20,913 nt of DNA, from the IMG/VR virus record IMGVR_UViG_3300049716_000002, positions 1 through 20,913 of that record; one strand, 5' to 3'. The notes under the pieces are model-generated. The model saw only the letters and a program-made list of their open reading frames with translations, made no database searches and was not told the DNA's origin. Shown piece by piece: positions 13,638 through 20,913 of this stretch. Origin of the DNA: a virus. A program made the translations under genes and the position numbers. Each line of letters starts with the position of its first letter. Position 1 is the first letter of the stretch.

Positions 13638-14098
13638 CAATGACCTGGTCATATGTAGACCCGACACTTTATGCAAAAGATTTTATAAGGACAATGCTCG
13701 GAGACACAATCATGGCGGACCCTTTATTATTTGACGAGGAAATAAACGCATTTTTAGTAGACGACCCAAATAATGTGTGGTTAGTAGGCCACCATTGCGC
13801 CAACGCACTAGCAGCCAGATATTCCAGGCTAGCGGACGTTACAGTAGGGAAAACAAGTTTATCATGGAGCCAGAAATCAGCCCAATTTTTAACATTGGCT
13901 AAAGAGTTAGCATTTGAGTCAGCATATCACAAAGCAAGAGAAGGAATTCCTTTCTCTGGCGCTTTAATTGTAGACCAGAAGACCTCGCAAGAGGAAGACC
14001 TAAGTAGAGTACAGCCGTTCTTCACCAGGGACCAATTTAATTATCCAGGTACCGCACCGGATGAGAACAACGGAGACAGCGGAAACAATGGATTATAG
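13634..14098 (+). CDS. Head-tail connector protein (gp6-like)
   Basis: The 154-residue protein occupies the connector slot. Its helical composition, the acidic opening 'FIRTMLGDTIMADPLLFDEE', the internal 'VWLVGHHCANALAARYSRLA' helix and 'SLSWSQKSAQFLTLAKEL' fit HK97 gp6/SPP1 gp15-type adaptor proteins that bind under the portal ring. The ATG overlaps the preceding stop (ATGA), so translation is coupled. A second ATG two codons on is an alternative start. Confidence 0.75.
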   Translation: MTMTWSYVDPTLYAKDFIRTMLGDTIMADPLLFDEEINAFLVDDPNNVWLVGHHCANALAARYSRLADVTVGKTSLSWSQKSAQFLTLAKELAFESAYHKAREGIPFSGALIVDQKTSQEEDLSRVQPFFTRDQFNYPGTAPDENNGDSGNNGL

Positions 14099-14423
14099 TT
14101 TTGTATTAATGCTAAAAGACGATTTTCTAGTACGCAGGCCAACCCGAACCCCAGATGGAAGCGGAGGATTTATAAAAGTTTATCCCCCAGGAAACTGGAT
14201 CAAAGGAAGACTAGACGAGGAAACCGATAGACTTCTTCTAGCAGCAGGAGCAGATATAGATTTGACAAAGTTTATTTTATTTGTAGCCCCAGGTACTGAC
14301 ATTTTAAAAGGAGACCACATAGAAGGTTTAAACAGGACAATGAATGTTTTATACTTTGCCACAGTTTATGAAGACCAACCATTAGAAGTTCACTGCGTAT
14401 TTGCAAAACCGTTAGAGCAATAG
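14088..14423 (+). CDS. Head closure / stopper protein
   Basis: The product of about 111 residues (from MDYSFVLMLKDDFLVRRPTR) resembles SPP1 gp16-like head-closure proteins: a small beta barrel with 'RRPTRTPDGSGGFIKVY', 'NWIKGRLDEE' and 'FVAPGTDILKGDHIEGLNRT'. It seals the connector after packaging and binds the tail. I prefer the ATG at 14088, behind GGAG and an 11-base overlap with the connector gene; an ATG at 14061 would add nine residues but lacks a ribosome binding site. Position between connector and gp10-like protein agrees. Confidence 0.75.
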   Translation: MDYSFVLMLKDDFLVRRPTRTPDGSGGFIKVYPPGNWIKGRLDEETDRLLLAAGADIDLTKFILFVAPGTDILKGDHIEGLNRTMNVLYFATVYEDQPLEVHCVFAKPLEQ

Positions 14424-14437
14424 GCGGAGGGAAAAAT

Positions 14438-14902
14438 ATGGCGGATAGCGTAAAAGTTGAGATCATAGGAGCAAACCAAGCAGCAGCAAAATTTTATAAT
14501 CTTAACAAACTACAGGAATTTGCAGTTTCACAAGCGATCATACAATCAAGTTTGAGAATAGAGACAGACGCGAAAAGAAGGGCCCCGTCAGATTTGGGAT
14601 TTCTTCGAAGCGGAATAATTACAAGAATTTTGCAGAACGGATTTGTAGCAGAAATAGCAGCAACAAAGGAATACTCTGGCGATATAGAATATGGAACAAA
14701 GCCCCATATGCCAGCAGCAAGTGATTTGCAAGGCTGGGCCGCAAGACACGGAATGCCAGGATTAGAATATTTAATTGCACGAGGTATTAATTTAAGAGGC
14801 ACGAAAGCCCAACCATTTTTAATACCAGCATGGACAGCAGAACAACCAGATTTTATAAATGCTATGCAAAAGGTTTGTAAAGATTTAGAGAGTGGTGGTT
14901 AA
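14438..14902 (+). CDS. HK97 gp10-like tail component
   Basis: The 154-residue protein matches the HK97-gp10 family: 'AIIQSSLRIETDAKRRAPSD' followed by 'LGFLRSGI', then 'YSGDIEYGTKPHMP', and near the end 'TKAQPFLIPAWTAEQPDF'. The KxxAP.D.G.LR.SI and E.GT....QPFL..A elements are characteristic. These proteins act at the head-tail joint or tail completion. The ribosome binding site is CGGAGGG. Neighbours on both sides fit the standard order. Confidence 0.85.
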   Translation: MADSVKVEIIGANQAAAKFYNLNKLQEFAVSQAIIQSSLRIETDAKRRAPSDLGFLRSGIITRILQNGFVAEIAATKEYSGDIEYGTKPHMPAASDLQGWAARHGMPGLEYLIARGINLRGTKAQPFLIPAWTAEQPDFINAMQKVCKDLESGG

Positions 14903-14904
14903 AA

Positions 14905-15321
14905 ATGACAATAGGTAGAGGAAGTTTACTAGATATAACGCAGACAATAATGACAACACTATCAGCAGACGCAACATTAATGGCCTTAGTTACGGGAGTT
15001 TTTGACAGCGTACCGTTAGACCAATTAATGCCATATATCGAGATCGGTGAAGGAACAGAAAATAAATTTAATACTTTTGACAGCACCGGAAAAGACCTAA
15101 CAATGACTATAAATGTTTGGAGCGGATATGCAGGGTTTAAAGAAGGAGACACAATAATGAATAGAATTATTGGACTCTTAGATTACCAAAATATAACTAT
15201 TCCAAACTATAATCTTGTTTATTTTAGATACGGGTCCGGAGGCACAATCAAAGAAATGTTTGATGCAGGAAAAACCAGAAGGATAAGCGGAACATTTGAA
15301 ATAATAGTTCAACAAACATAG
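14905..15321 (+). CDS. Tail terminator / completion protein (DUF3168-like)
   Basis: The 138-residue protein fits the tail terminator slot: 'LLDITQTIMTTLSADATLMA', 'GVFDSVPLDQLMPYIEIGEG', then 'TMTINVWSGYAGFKEGDTIM', matching the DUF3168/gp17-like fold with its 'v.d..P....pYv.ig' and 'v.vws.......a..i...i'. The ring caps the tail tube so that it can join the head. The start lies two bases after the gp10-like stop. Confidence 0.8.
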   Translation: MTIGRGSLLDITQTIMTTLSADATLMALVTGVFDSVPLDQLMPYIEIGEGTENKFNTFDSTGKDLTMTINVWSGYAGFKEGDTIMNRIIGLLDYQNITIPNYNLVYFRYGSGGTIKEMFDAGKTRRISGTFEIIVQQT

Positions 15322-15331
15322 GAGGAAACAA

Positions 15332-15583
15332 ATGGATAGAGATACAAACCTAAGAATTTTAGCAAGCCAAATTTATATATGCAAAGCACAACTAGAAACA
15401 ATTTCATTATTGATTGATGGAATTTTAAAAGAGGAAACCGCAGCATGTAAACACCCACAATCAGAAAGACAAGATTTGACGGTTATGTGTGGACCCGATC
15501 ACTGGAAATGTATGGTGTGCGGAGCGGAGTTTTTAAATGGTGTTTTTATAGACAAAGAAGGAAAAGAAATAGAGGAAACATAA
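15332..15583 (+). CDS. Small zinc-ribbon-like protein
   Basis: The 83-residue protein has an N-terminal amphipathic helix (about 1-32) and then a probable zinc site: Cys39 and His41 in 'AACKHP', Cys53 in 'VMCGPDHWK', and Cys60-Cys63 in 'KCMVCGAEF'. Similar small CxH...C..C proteins occur in phage tail operons, but no function is known to me. The AGGAGG site and tight spacing after the tail terminator gene support expression. It sits between the terminator and tube genes, where an extra gene is not standard. Confidence 0.65.
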   Translation: MDRDTNLRILASQIYICKAQLETISLLIDGILKEETAACKHPQSERQDLTVMCGPDHWKCMVCGAEFLNGVFIDKEGKEIEET

Positions 15584-15604
15584 AATAATCGGAGGTGTAT
15601 TTTA

Positions 15605-16000
15605 ATGGCTTTAAAAGGAAAATCAGCCGTAGTCTCAGTAGGAGCGGATGGGATAGCTTGGAATGTAGTATCACAATTAAAAACAGTAGACGCGCCATTT
15701 GCAGCAGACAATATAGACGTAACAGTTTTTGGTATGGATTTTAAAAGTAAAATTCAAGGGCTAAAAGACGCGACATATTCACTTGAAGGATTTTATGATC
15801 CAACCGATACAACGGGCCAAATGTTTATAAAAAATGCATGGTTAGCAGACACAGCACTTTATATAAAAATAGTATTCGGAGGTACACTCGGCTATTCACA
15901 GCAGGCAAAAGTTACAAAGATAGATATTAACGCAGCGGTTGACGGAGCAGTAACGATAAAAATAGATTTAGACGGAACAGGAACAGCAACAATAGCTTAA
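15605..16000 (+). CDS. Tail tube protein, first paralogue
   Basis: The 131-residue beta-rich protein begins MALKGKSAVVSVG and has 'VDAPFAADNIDVTVFGMDFK', 'ATYSLEGFYDPTDTTGQMFI' and the closing 'KIDINAAVDGAVTIKIDLDG', features of phage tail tube proteins that polymerise as hexameric rings around the tape measure. GGAGGTG lies before the ATG. The next gene shares its beginning (MALxGKxAxV) and its end (DINAAVD..VT.K.D..GT), so the two are related. It could be the main tube protein, with the larger copy as a decorated or minor form. Confidence 0.75.
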   Translation: MALKGKSAVVSVGADGIAWNVVSQLKTVDAPFAADNIDVTVFGMDFKSKIQGLKDATYSLEGFYDPTDTTGQMFIKNAWLADTALYIKIVFGGTLGYSQQAKVTKIDINAAVDGAVTIKIDLDGTGTATIA

Positions 16001-16029
16001 TATTCCGTTTATGTAGGAGGTGAGAATGT

Positions 16030-16647
16030 ATGGCATTAGCAGGCAAAAATGCCAAAGTTTTGGCATATAGCACGGAAGTAACATTTACAGCGGAGGCAAC
16101 AACCACAACCGACAATACTAATTACCAGATAACAAATATTAATAAAAGAGTTTGGGGAAATAAATACCCTATTTTAGTTTATAAATCGGCGGTACTAACA
16201 ATCGAACCTTATACCCTAGATAGATTGCGCGGAGTAATAACTTTTACAACTTCCTCTGTAAGGACAATAACAGTATCTGGAAGTTACCTACCAACAGTTA
16301 TAATAGCGGAGGCAAAAGGATACGATTATGTGCTAGAAGGGGATAGCGTAGATACTACAATTTTTAGTGATCAATTTAAACTTAAGACCCAAGCATTAAA
16401 AACGATCACAGGGACACTAGATAAATTTTATGATATTTCAAATTATTTTTTTAATACCTTAATTTCAGATACAGATTTTATTTTAGAATTTTATGTAAAC
16501 GGAGCAAGCACGGCCGATGTTAGAGCATGGATAAAGATAAGTAAAGACGATATAAACGCAGCGGTTGATAACGTAGTTACCGAGAAAGTTGACTTCGAAG
16601 GAACGACAGACCCAGACGGTAGATGCGTTTCATTCGGGCCATTTTAA
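16030..16647 (+). CDS. Tail tube protein, second paralogue
   Basis: This 205-residue protein shares the opening MALAGKNAKVLAYSTEV and ending 'KDDINAAVDNVVTEKVDFEG' with its upstream neighbour, and carries about 75 extra residues in the middle, including 'NKRVWGNKYPILVYKSAVL', typical of longer tail tube relatives. It also contains 'TITGTLDKFYDISNYFF', parallel to 'YSLEGFYDPTD' in the first copy. AGGAGGTGA precedes the start. Which paralogue forms the bulk of the tube cannot be settled from sequence; a lambda gpV-like fold is the likely basis for both. Confidence 0.7.
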   Translation: MALAGKNAKVLAYSTEVTFTAEATTTTDNTNYQITNINKRVWGNKYPILVYKSAVLTIEPYTLDRLRGVITFTTSSVRTITVSGSYLPTVIIAEAKGYDYVLEGDSVDTTIFSDQFKLKTQALKTITGTLDKFYDISNYFFNTLISDTDFILEFYVNGASTADVRAWIKISKDDINAAVDNVVTEKVDFEGTTDPDGRCVSFGPF

Positions 16648-16671
16648 ATAAAAAACAAAAGGAGAGAAATC

Positions 16672-17028
16672 ATGAGTGAAACTTTAAGAGACAAAATATT
16701 AAACGCACAAGATATAAAAGCAGAGGTCCTAAATATTCCAGAATGGGGAGTTGATATTTTAGTAAAATCTTTGACAGGAAAAAAGAGAGCAGCAGTAATG
16801 AATGAGGCAATGGACAAAGATGGAAAAATGAATTTTGCAAACATGTACGCGGATATGGCGATAACTTCTGCATACGACCCAGAAAAACCACAGGATTTAA
16901 TTTTTGAACCAACCGACAGAAATGTTCTAAACGAAAAGAACGGCGGAGTTTTAGAAAAAATAGCCCAGGTAGTTATTAGAATCTCCGGCCTGGATACCGG
17001 AGCGGTTGAAAAAGCAACAAAAAACTAA
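16672..17028 (+). CDS. Tail assembly chaperone, short form (G-type)
   Basis: The 118-residue protein, starting MSETLRDKILNAQDIKAEVL, is the G-type tail chaperone that binds the tape measure before tube assembly. It has 'VDILVKSLTGKKRAAVMNEA' and 'ITSAYDPEKPQDLIF', the pattern of the XkdN/gpG-like family (v..l...e......, D....LiF). It lies between tail tube and tape measure genes, as expected, and its last codons carry a frameshift site. The start follows AAGGAG. Confidence 0.8.
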   Translation: MSETLRDKILNAQDIKAEVLNIPEWGVDILVKSLTGKKRAAVMNEAMDKDGKMNFANMYADMAITSAYDPEKPQDLIFEPTDRNVLNEKNGGVLEKIAQVVIRISGLDTGAVEKATKN

Positions 17029-17195
17029 ATGAGCATTCCGAGAAAAGATTTTATTTTGATCTAGCGGATAGTTTGGGATGCACAGTTAACGAGCTTTTAA
17101 CGAGAATAAGTTCTGAGGAATTAACAGAGTGGATGGCATATAAAACCATAACGAGAGCAGAGGAAAATGAAAGAATAAGAAAGCAGAATGGATAA
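16672..17195 (+). CDS. Tail assembly chaperone, frameshifted long form (GT)
   Basis: A -1 shift on A AAA AAC (17019-17025) reads on from CTA at 17025 and adds 56 residues, for 174 in all. The added part (LNEHSEKRFYFDLADSLGCT, then VNELLTRISSEELTEWMAYK) is the classic T-type extension with its F....LA..lg.tv.el...i...el.ew.ay pattern, and it has no good start of its own. This strongly supports a programmed frameshift as in lambda G/GT. The joined polypeptide is Asn118-Leu119. Confidence 0.85.
17019..17025 (+). promoter_or_regulatory. Programmed -1 frameshift slippery site
   Basis: The heptamer A AAA AAC sits in the correct phase (codons AAA and AAC) just before the in-frame stop TAA at 17026-17028. 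It matches the canonical X XXY YYZ form. The -1 frame downstream encodes a well-conserved chaperone extension. Confidence 0.85.
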
Positions 17196-17213
17196 AATCG
17201 ATAAATAAAAGAG

Positions 17214-19310
17214 GTGATTATCATCGCCACAGTTGCAGAATTAATGGTAAAAATTTCAGCAGATATGACAGGTTTGTCCAACGGGCTAAAAGGCGCGGGA
17301 GATAAACTGGGAGGATTTTCAAGTAGCAGCACCAAAATGTCTAAGGCTATTTCTATAGGAGTTGTGGCCGCAGGAGCAGCCATAGTAACCTTTGCAGGTG
17401 TTTGTATGAAAATGGCGTCAGACGCAGAAGTGGTAAATTTAGCATTAAATAATTTAACAGGAAGTTCAGCAAAAACCACAACAATGGTGAACGGTTTACA
17501 AACAGCATTCAAAGGGACAACTTTTAGTATGCCAGGACTAAAAGAGAGCAGCGAGGTTTTACTAAAAATGGGATTTAGCGCCCAGCAAGTAGTACCAATA
17601 ATGAAGGATGTTGGAAACGCGGTTGCTTCGGTAGGCGGAGGAAAAGCGCAAATGGACGAAGTAGACGCAACACTAGGGAAAATAAATCAGACAGGAAAAG
17701 TTACGACAAAACAATTAACTTCTATGAGCAAAGACGGAGTAGATGCTATGGGAATTTTAGGAGCAAAGTTCAAAGAGACAGGGCCACAACTTCAAAAATC
17801 TATTTCGAGCGGAGCGATTTCTTCAAAACAAATTCTAGCAGCTTTGACAGCAGGAATGGCCGCAAAATACGGAGGCGATATGCAAAAGGCCGCGGACACC
17901 GTAAATGGGAAAATGACGATAATTAAAAACCAGGCACTAGACGCAATGGAAAAGCTAGGCGGGATTTTAAATACTTCATTACCAATAAAAGGAGTTTTAG
18001 ACGCAATAATAAAAATGGGTACAGGATTTGCAGACATAGTAGATAAAAGTAAAAATTTAGGAGACTTAATGAACAATATGTTTCCACCAGGAATGCAGGT
18101 CGCAATAGTGGGAATCGCCGGAGCAATTCTAGCTTTGATGATGCCAGCACTCGCAACTTTAGCGACAAGCGCACTAATAGCAGCGGGAAACTTTGGACTA
18201 TTAGTAGCAGAAACGCTACCATTAATTTTGATTTTTGCAGGGATAGCAATCGCGGCATTATTAATAACCAAATATTGGTCGCAGATTTCAGCATTTTTCA
18301 AGGGAGTGTGGACAGCAATAAAAACAGACACAATGGCAATATGGACTTCGGTTTCAAACTGGTTTAAAGCAAATATACCATTGATAATTGCAATAATCAC
18401 AGGGCCTATAGGTTTATTGGTTTTGGCAATCGTAAATCATTGGACCCAAATAAAAACAGACGCAACGAATATGTGGACTTCAATAAAAACATTTTTCAGT
18501 ATAACAATTCCAGCAATAGTAAACGGAATAACAACATGGATCGCAACTTTGCCAGGAAAAATCAGCTCATATTTTTCTAGTGTTTATACCCAAATTTTAA
18601 CATGGTTAACCAAAGCATGGAGCATAGCGGTAAGTACAGCAAGTAAAATAACTTCGGGAATCAGCTCCGGAATTTCATCAGTAGTATCAAAAGTAGGCGG
18701 ATATTTTTCAAGTGTTTATACTTCGGTTTCAACATGGATGAGCAAAACATGGAGCAGCGCAACCAGCCTAGCAAGCAGAATAGCCTCTGGAATTGCAAGC
18801 GGAATCGCAAGTATCCCTGGAAAGTTTTCAGCTATGGGAGGACAAATCCTTTCTTATTTGGGAGGTTTGGCCGGACAACTAGGAAACAAAGCACTAAGTA
18901 TGGGAGCCAGTCTATGGGCCGGATTTAAAAATGGTATTGGTTTACATTCACCAAGTTATATAGAAAAAGCATTAATAGCAATGGGAGACCAAACCAAAAC
19001 AACAATAAGCACTATGTCAGCATTAGCGCCAAGTTTTCAGACAGCGGTTTCTAAATTTACACCACCAGCATTAATAGCACAAACAGCAAATCCTGGAAAA
19101 ATCACAACAGCCATAGCAACAACAGGAATAAGCGGAGCAAACACAGCAGCAACAGCGGCACCAACAAATGAACAAACAGCAGGAACAGTAAATAATTATT
19201 TCAATATTAAGGGCTTAACAGTTCGAACGCAAGCAGACATAAAATTAATAGCACAACAATTATTTAGACTACAACAATCACAGCTACGTGGTCAAGGAGG
19301 TACGATTTAA
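17214..19310 (+). CDS. Tape measure protein
   Basis: This protein of up to 698 residues sets tail length. The N-terminus (ATVAELMVKISADMTGLSNG) and 'LKESSEVLLKMGFSAQQVVP' match the tape-measure N-terminal domain. Three hydrophobic segments follow (about 45-65, 300-350, 390-410), and the rest has repeated Trp-spaced helices and Ser-rich linkers. By the usual rule of about 0.15 nm per residue the tail would be near 100 nm. The start is uncertain. Relatives begin with M directly before ATVAEL, but here that codon is ATC (17223), 6 bases after AGGTG (17212-17216). The GTG at 17214 lies inside that ribosome binding site, and the first in-frame ATG (17244) has none. I give the outer bound. Confidence 0.85.
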   Translation: MIIIATVAELMVKISADMTGLSNGLKGAGDKLGGFSSSSTKMSKAISIGVVAAGAAIVTFAGVCMKMASDAEVVNLALNNLTGSSAKTTTMVNGLQTAFKGTTFSMPGLKESSEVLLKMGFSAQQVVPIMKDVGNAVASVGGGKAQMDEVDATLGKINQTGKVTTKQLTSMSKDGVDAMGILGAKFKETGPQLQKSISSGAISSKQILAALTAGMAAKYGGDMQKAADTVNGKMTIIKNQALDAMEKLGGILNTSLPIKGVLDAIIKMGTGFADIVDKSKNLGDLMNNMFPPGMQVAIVGIAGAILALMMPALATLATSALIAAGNFGLLVAETLPLILIFAGIAIAALLITKYWSQISAFFKGVWTAIKTDTMAIWTSVSNWFKANIPLIIAIITGPIGLLVLAIVNHWTQIKTDATNMWTSIKTFFSITIPAIVNGITTWIATLPGKISSYFSSVYTQILTWLTKAWSIAVSTASKITSGISSGISSVVSKVGGYFSSVYTSVSTWMSKTWSSATSLASRIASGIASGIASIPGKFSAMGGQILSYLGGLAGQLGNKALSMGASLWAGFKNGIGLHSPSYIEKALIAMGDQTKTTISTMSALAPSFQTAVSKFTPPALIAQTANPGKITTAIATTGISGANTAATAAPTNEQTAGTVNNYFNIKGLTVRTQADIKLIAQQLFRLQQSQLRGQGGTI

Positions 19311-20913
19311 TGTCTTATAGTTTCAGTTTCAGAGGAATAAGATCAGAGGATATAAATATCCAAGTTTTGGACGTTAAGAGAACAATCCTACCCCCAAATA
19401 ATGTTGTCGCTGTTAAGATACCAGGATCACCAGGAGAATTATTTCTGAGGTCAGAATACGACAGCAAACAATTTGTAATAAGTATTTTGATAGAAAAACA
19501 ACTAACAGCAGCCGCAATCCAGGAGCAGGCAAAGTTAGTAGCAAATTTTCTAGACACAACCCAGGGACCAGGAGAATTAATTTTTGACGATGACCCTACA
19601 CAATATTACACAGCAATAATACAAGACGCTACACCAACGGACCAGATAACAACTTTTAGAACAGGTACGATTACTTTCTTTGTACCTCAGCCATTTTCTA
19701 GTAGCAGCATTTTAGACCAATTAACATTAAATGGGTTTCTAAGTACGTTTACCAGAAATAGTCTAGCATACACCCAGGAAGGAACCAATGTAGTAGCAAA
19801 CCAGGAAAGATATGAGACAGCAGTTTATAACGAGGGAGTAACCATAGAAGAAGGAACCACAAATTTATTAACCGCAACCCTATCTAGTTTTGAAGACGGA
19901 GCCACCGCAGCGGTTGGAATTTCAGCAACAATTGGTAGAGATATAAAACATACTTTTCACGGCAATTTGAATATGAAAATTTTAACCGATGGAGCAGGAA
20001 TAGTAGACGAGGGATTTCAATCAGACTATATACCATTATCTGCAAGTTTAACCTACACTTTATCTCTTTACTGTTTGGCAAACAAAGCGGCAACTTTAAA
20101 ATTAGTGGTTATGGAATATACGGCGGCACCAGCTCTCATAGCAACCCAGACTTCAACAATTTACAACATCAACGACGAGAACGGAGACTTCGTGAGAATG
20201 TTATTCACTTTCACAACCAGCGGAACCACAACCCAGATAAAATTTAAAGCAGTAACAAACGTTACCCAATATTTAACATTTTGGATTGACGGGATACAAC
20301 TGGAATTAAATAACTATACTACCAGTTGGGTTATGGGAGCAGTAGCAAGAGTGAACGAGAGTTTAACACTACCATTGAGAAGCTATTTAGTAAATTATTC
20401 CCAAATGAAAGAGGGAACGATTGAGTTTATATTTGGAAGAATGCACCCAACAAGCGACACATACGCAGCGCTTATAGATTGGGGAAGTTATTCCGGCACA
20501 AACGCACTAGACAGATTAGTAATTTATCATGGTACATCATTTTCAAACGGGTTACGCACTTTAGAATTTCAAATGGTGAACGGAGCCACGACGGCAATAG
20601 ATCAAGTATCGATAATTTTGCCAGCAATAACCGTACAAGGACAATTTTATTATGTAGCGGTGAGGTGGAGTTTGCCAGGATATTTAAAAATTGATGTGTT
20701 TGACTATACAAACAATTTATCCTATTCAGCAATTAAAACAAGCGTAATCACAGCGCCAACATTTGCCTCATACCCAACCGCGGCATTGGGAGTATCTGGG
20801 TCAACTTTCTATGTTAACGCAATTTATGATGATTTCAGAGCAACAAAGAGAGCCAGAACAGACGCAGAGATATCAGCGGTGGCGATAAGTTCAAACAATA
20901 GACCATTGCCAGT
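19310..20913 (+). CDS. Distal tail protein (Dit) with lectin-like extensions, cut by window end
   Basis: The frame is open from an ATG overlapping the tape measure stop (TAATG) to the last base, giving at least 534 residues. Residues 1-130 match the siphovirus Dit family (MSYSFSFRGIRSEDINIQVL, then 'PGSPGELFL', and 'DDDPTQYYTAIIQDATPT'). After 'YETAVYNEGVTIEEGTTNLL' (about 170-188) comes a carbohydrate-binding-like beta sandwich ending 'FWIDGIQLE' (about 324-332). A LamG/concanavalin-like domain follows (about 351-525: 'EGTIEFIFGRMHP', 'YYVAVRW', 'AIYDDFRATKRARTDAEI'). Dit forms the hub at the tail tip; these extensions suggest contact with host surface sugars. AAGGAGG lies near 19294-19300. 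The C-terminus is beyond the window. Confidence 0.8.
   Translation, partial: MSYSFSFRGIRSEDINIQVLDVKRTILPPNNVVAVKIPGSPGELFLRSEYDSKQFVISILIEKQLTAAAIQEQAKLVANFLDTTQGPGELIFDDDPTQYYTAIIQDATPTDQITTFRTGTITFFVPQPFSSSSILDQLTLNGFLSTFTRNSLAYTQEGTNVVANQERYETAVYNEGVTIEEGTTNLLTATLSSFEDGATAAVGISATIGRDIKHTFHGNLNMKILTDGAGIVDEGFQSDYIPLSASLTYTLSLYCLANKAATLKLVVMEYTAAPALIATQTSTIYNINDENGDFVRMLFTFTTSGTTTQIKFKAVTNVTQYLTFWIDGIQLELNNYTTSWVMGAVARVNESLTLPLRSYLVNYSQMKEGTIEFIFGRMHPTSDTYAALIDWGSYSGTNALDRLVIYHGTSFSNGLRTLEFQMVNGATTAIDQVSIILPAITVQGQFYYVAVRWSLPGYLKIDVFDYTNNLSYSAIKTSVITAPTFASYPTAALGVSGSTFYVNAIYDDFRATKRARTDAEISAVAISSNNRPLP

Overview
The window looks like part of the late (virion) gene region of a tailed phage or prophage from a low-GC, endospore-forming Firmicute, probably a clostridial lineage. 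Every supported gene is on the + strand. Most starts carry strong AGGAGG-type ribosome binding sites, and codon use favours A-ending codons (ata, aga, gga, aca). The head and tail gene order is that of a long, non-contractile (siphovirus-type) tail: I see no sheath gene, and the gene after the tape measure is a siphovirus-type distal tail protein. A SpoIIID homologue and a TasA/camelysin-like protein point independently to a spore-forming host. No terminase, lysis, integration or replication gene lies inside the window.

Layout. 1-4472: an A-rich leader, a Gp80-like structural protein, a 1172-residue repeat protein with two lectin-like domains, and a small Ig-like protein. 4473-4759: an A-tract-rich non-coding array. 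4760-7721: a DUF935-type portal, then SpoIIID, a HAD-like hydrolase and a Mu gpF-like head morphogenesis protein. 7722-8178: a non-coding block holding two copies, exactly 145 bases apart, of what looks like a structured RNA. 8179-10895: a capsid maturation protease of XkdF type fused to a uracil-DNA-glycosylase-like domain. Its usual C-terminal tail sits on the next gene, a long acidic/proline-rich protein with in-frame internal starts that probably supplies the scaffold. 10898-13432: a decoration protein, a cysteine-rich TasA-like protein and the major capsid protein, followed by an intrinsic terminator. 13494-15321: a small capsid-proximal protein and head-tail connector, stopper, gp10-like and tail terminator proteins. 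15332-17195: a zinc-ribbon protein, two paralogous tail tube proteins, and a G/GT tail chaperone pair joined by a canonical -1 frameshift site (A AAA AAC). 17214-19310: tape measure. 19310 to the window end: distal tail protein with carbohydrate-binding and lectin-like extensions, cut off by the window edge.

How the genes work together. Portal, protease, scaffold, head morphogenesis protein and capsid protein build the procapsid. Decoration proteins dress it, and the connector and stopper set closes it. Chaperones, tube, tape measure and Dit build the tail. The least ordinary points are SpoIIID and the HAD hydrolase wedged between portal and head morphogenesis genes, the tandem RNA-like repeats, the UDG-protease fusion with its displaced C-terminus, nested scaffold starts, and the signal-less Cys-rich TasA-like protein beside the capsid gene. 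All functional calls come from reading the sequence and recalling family features; no database search was run.
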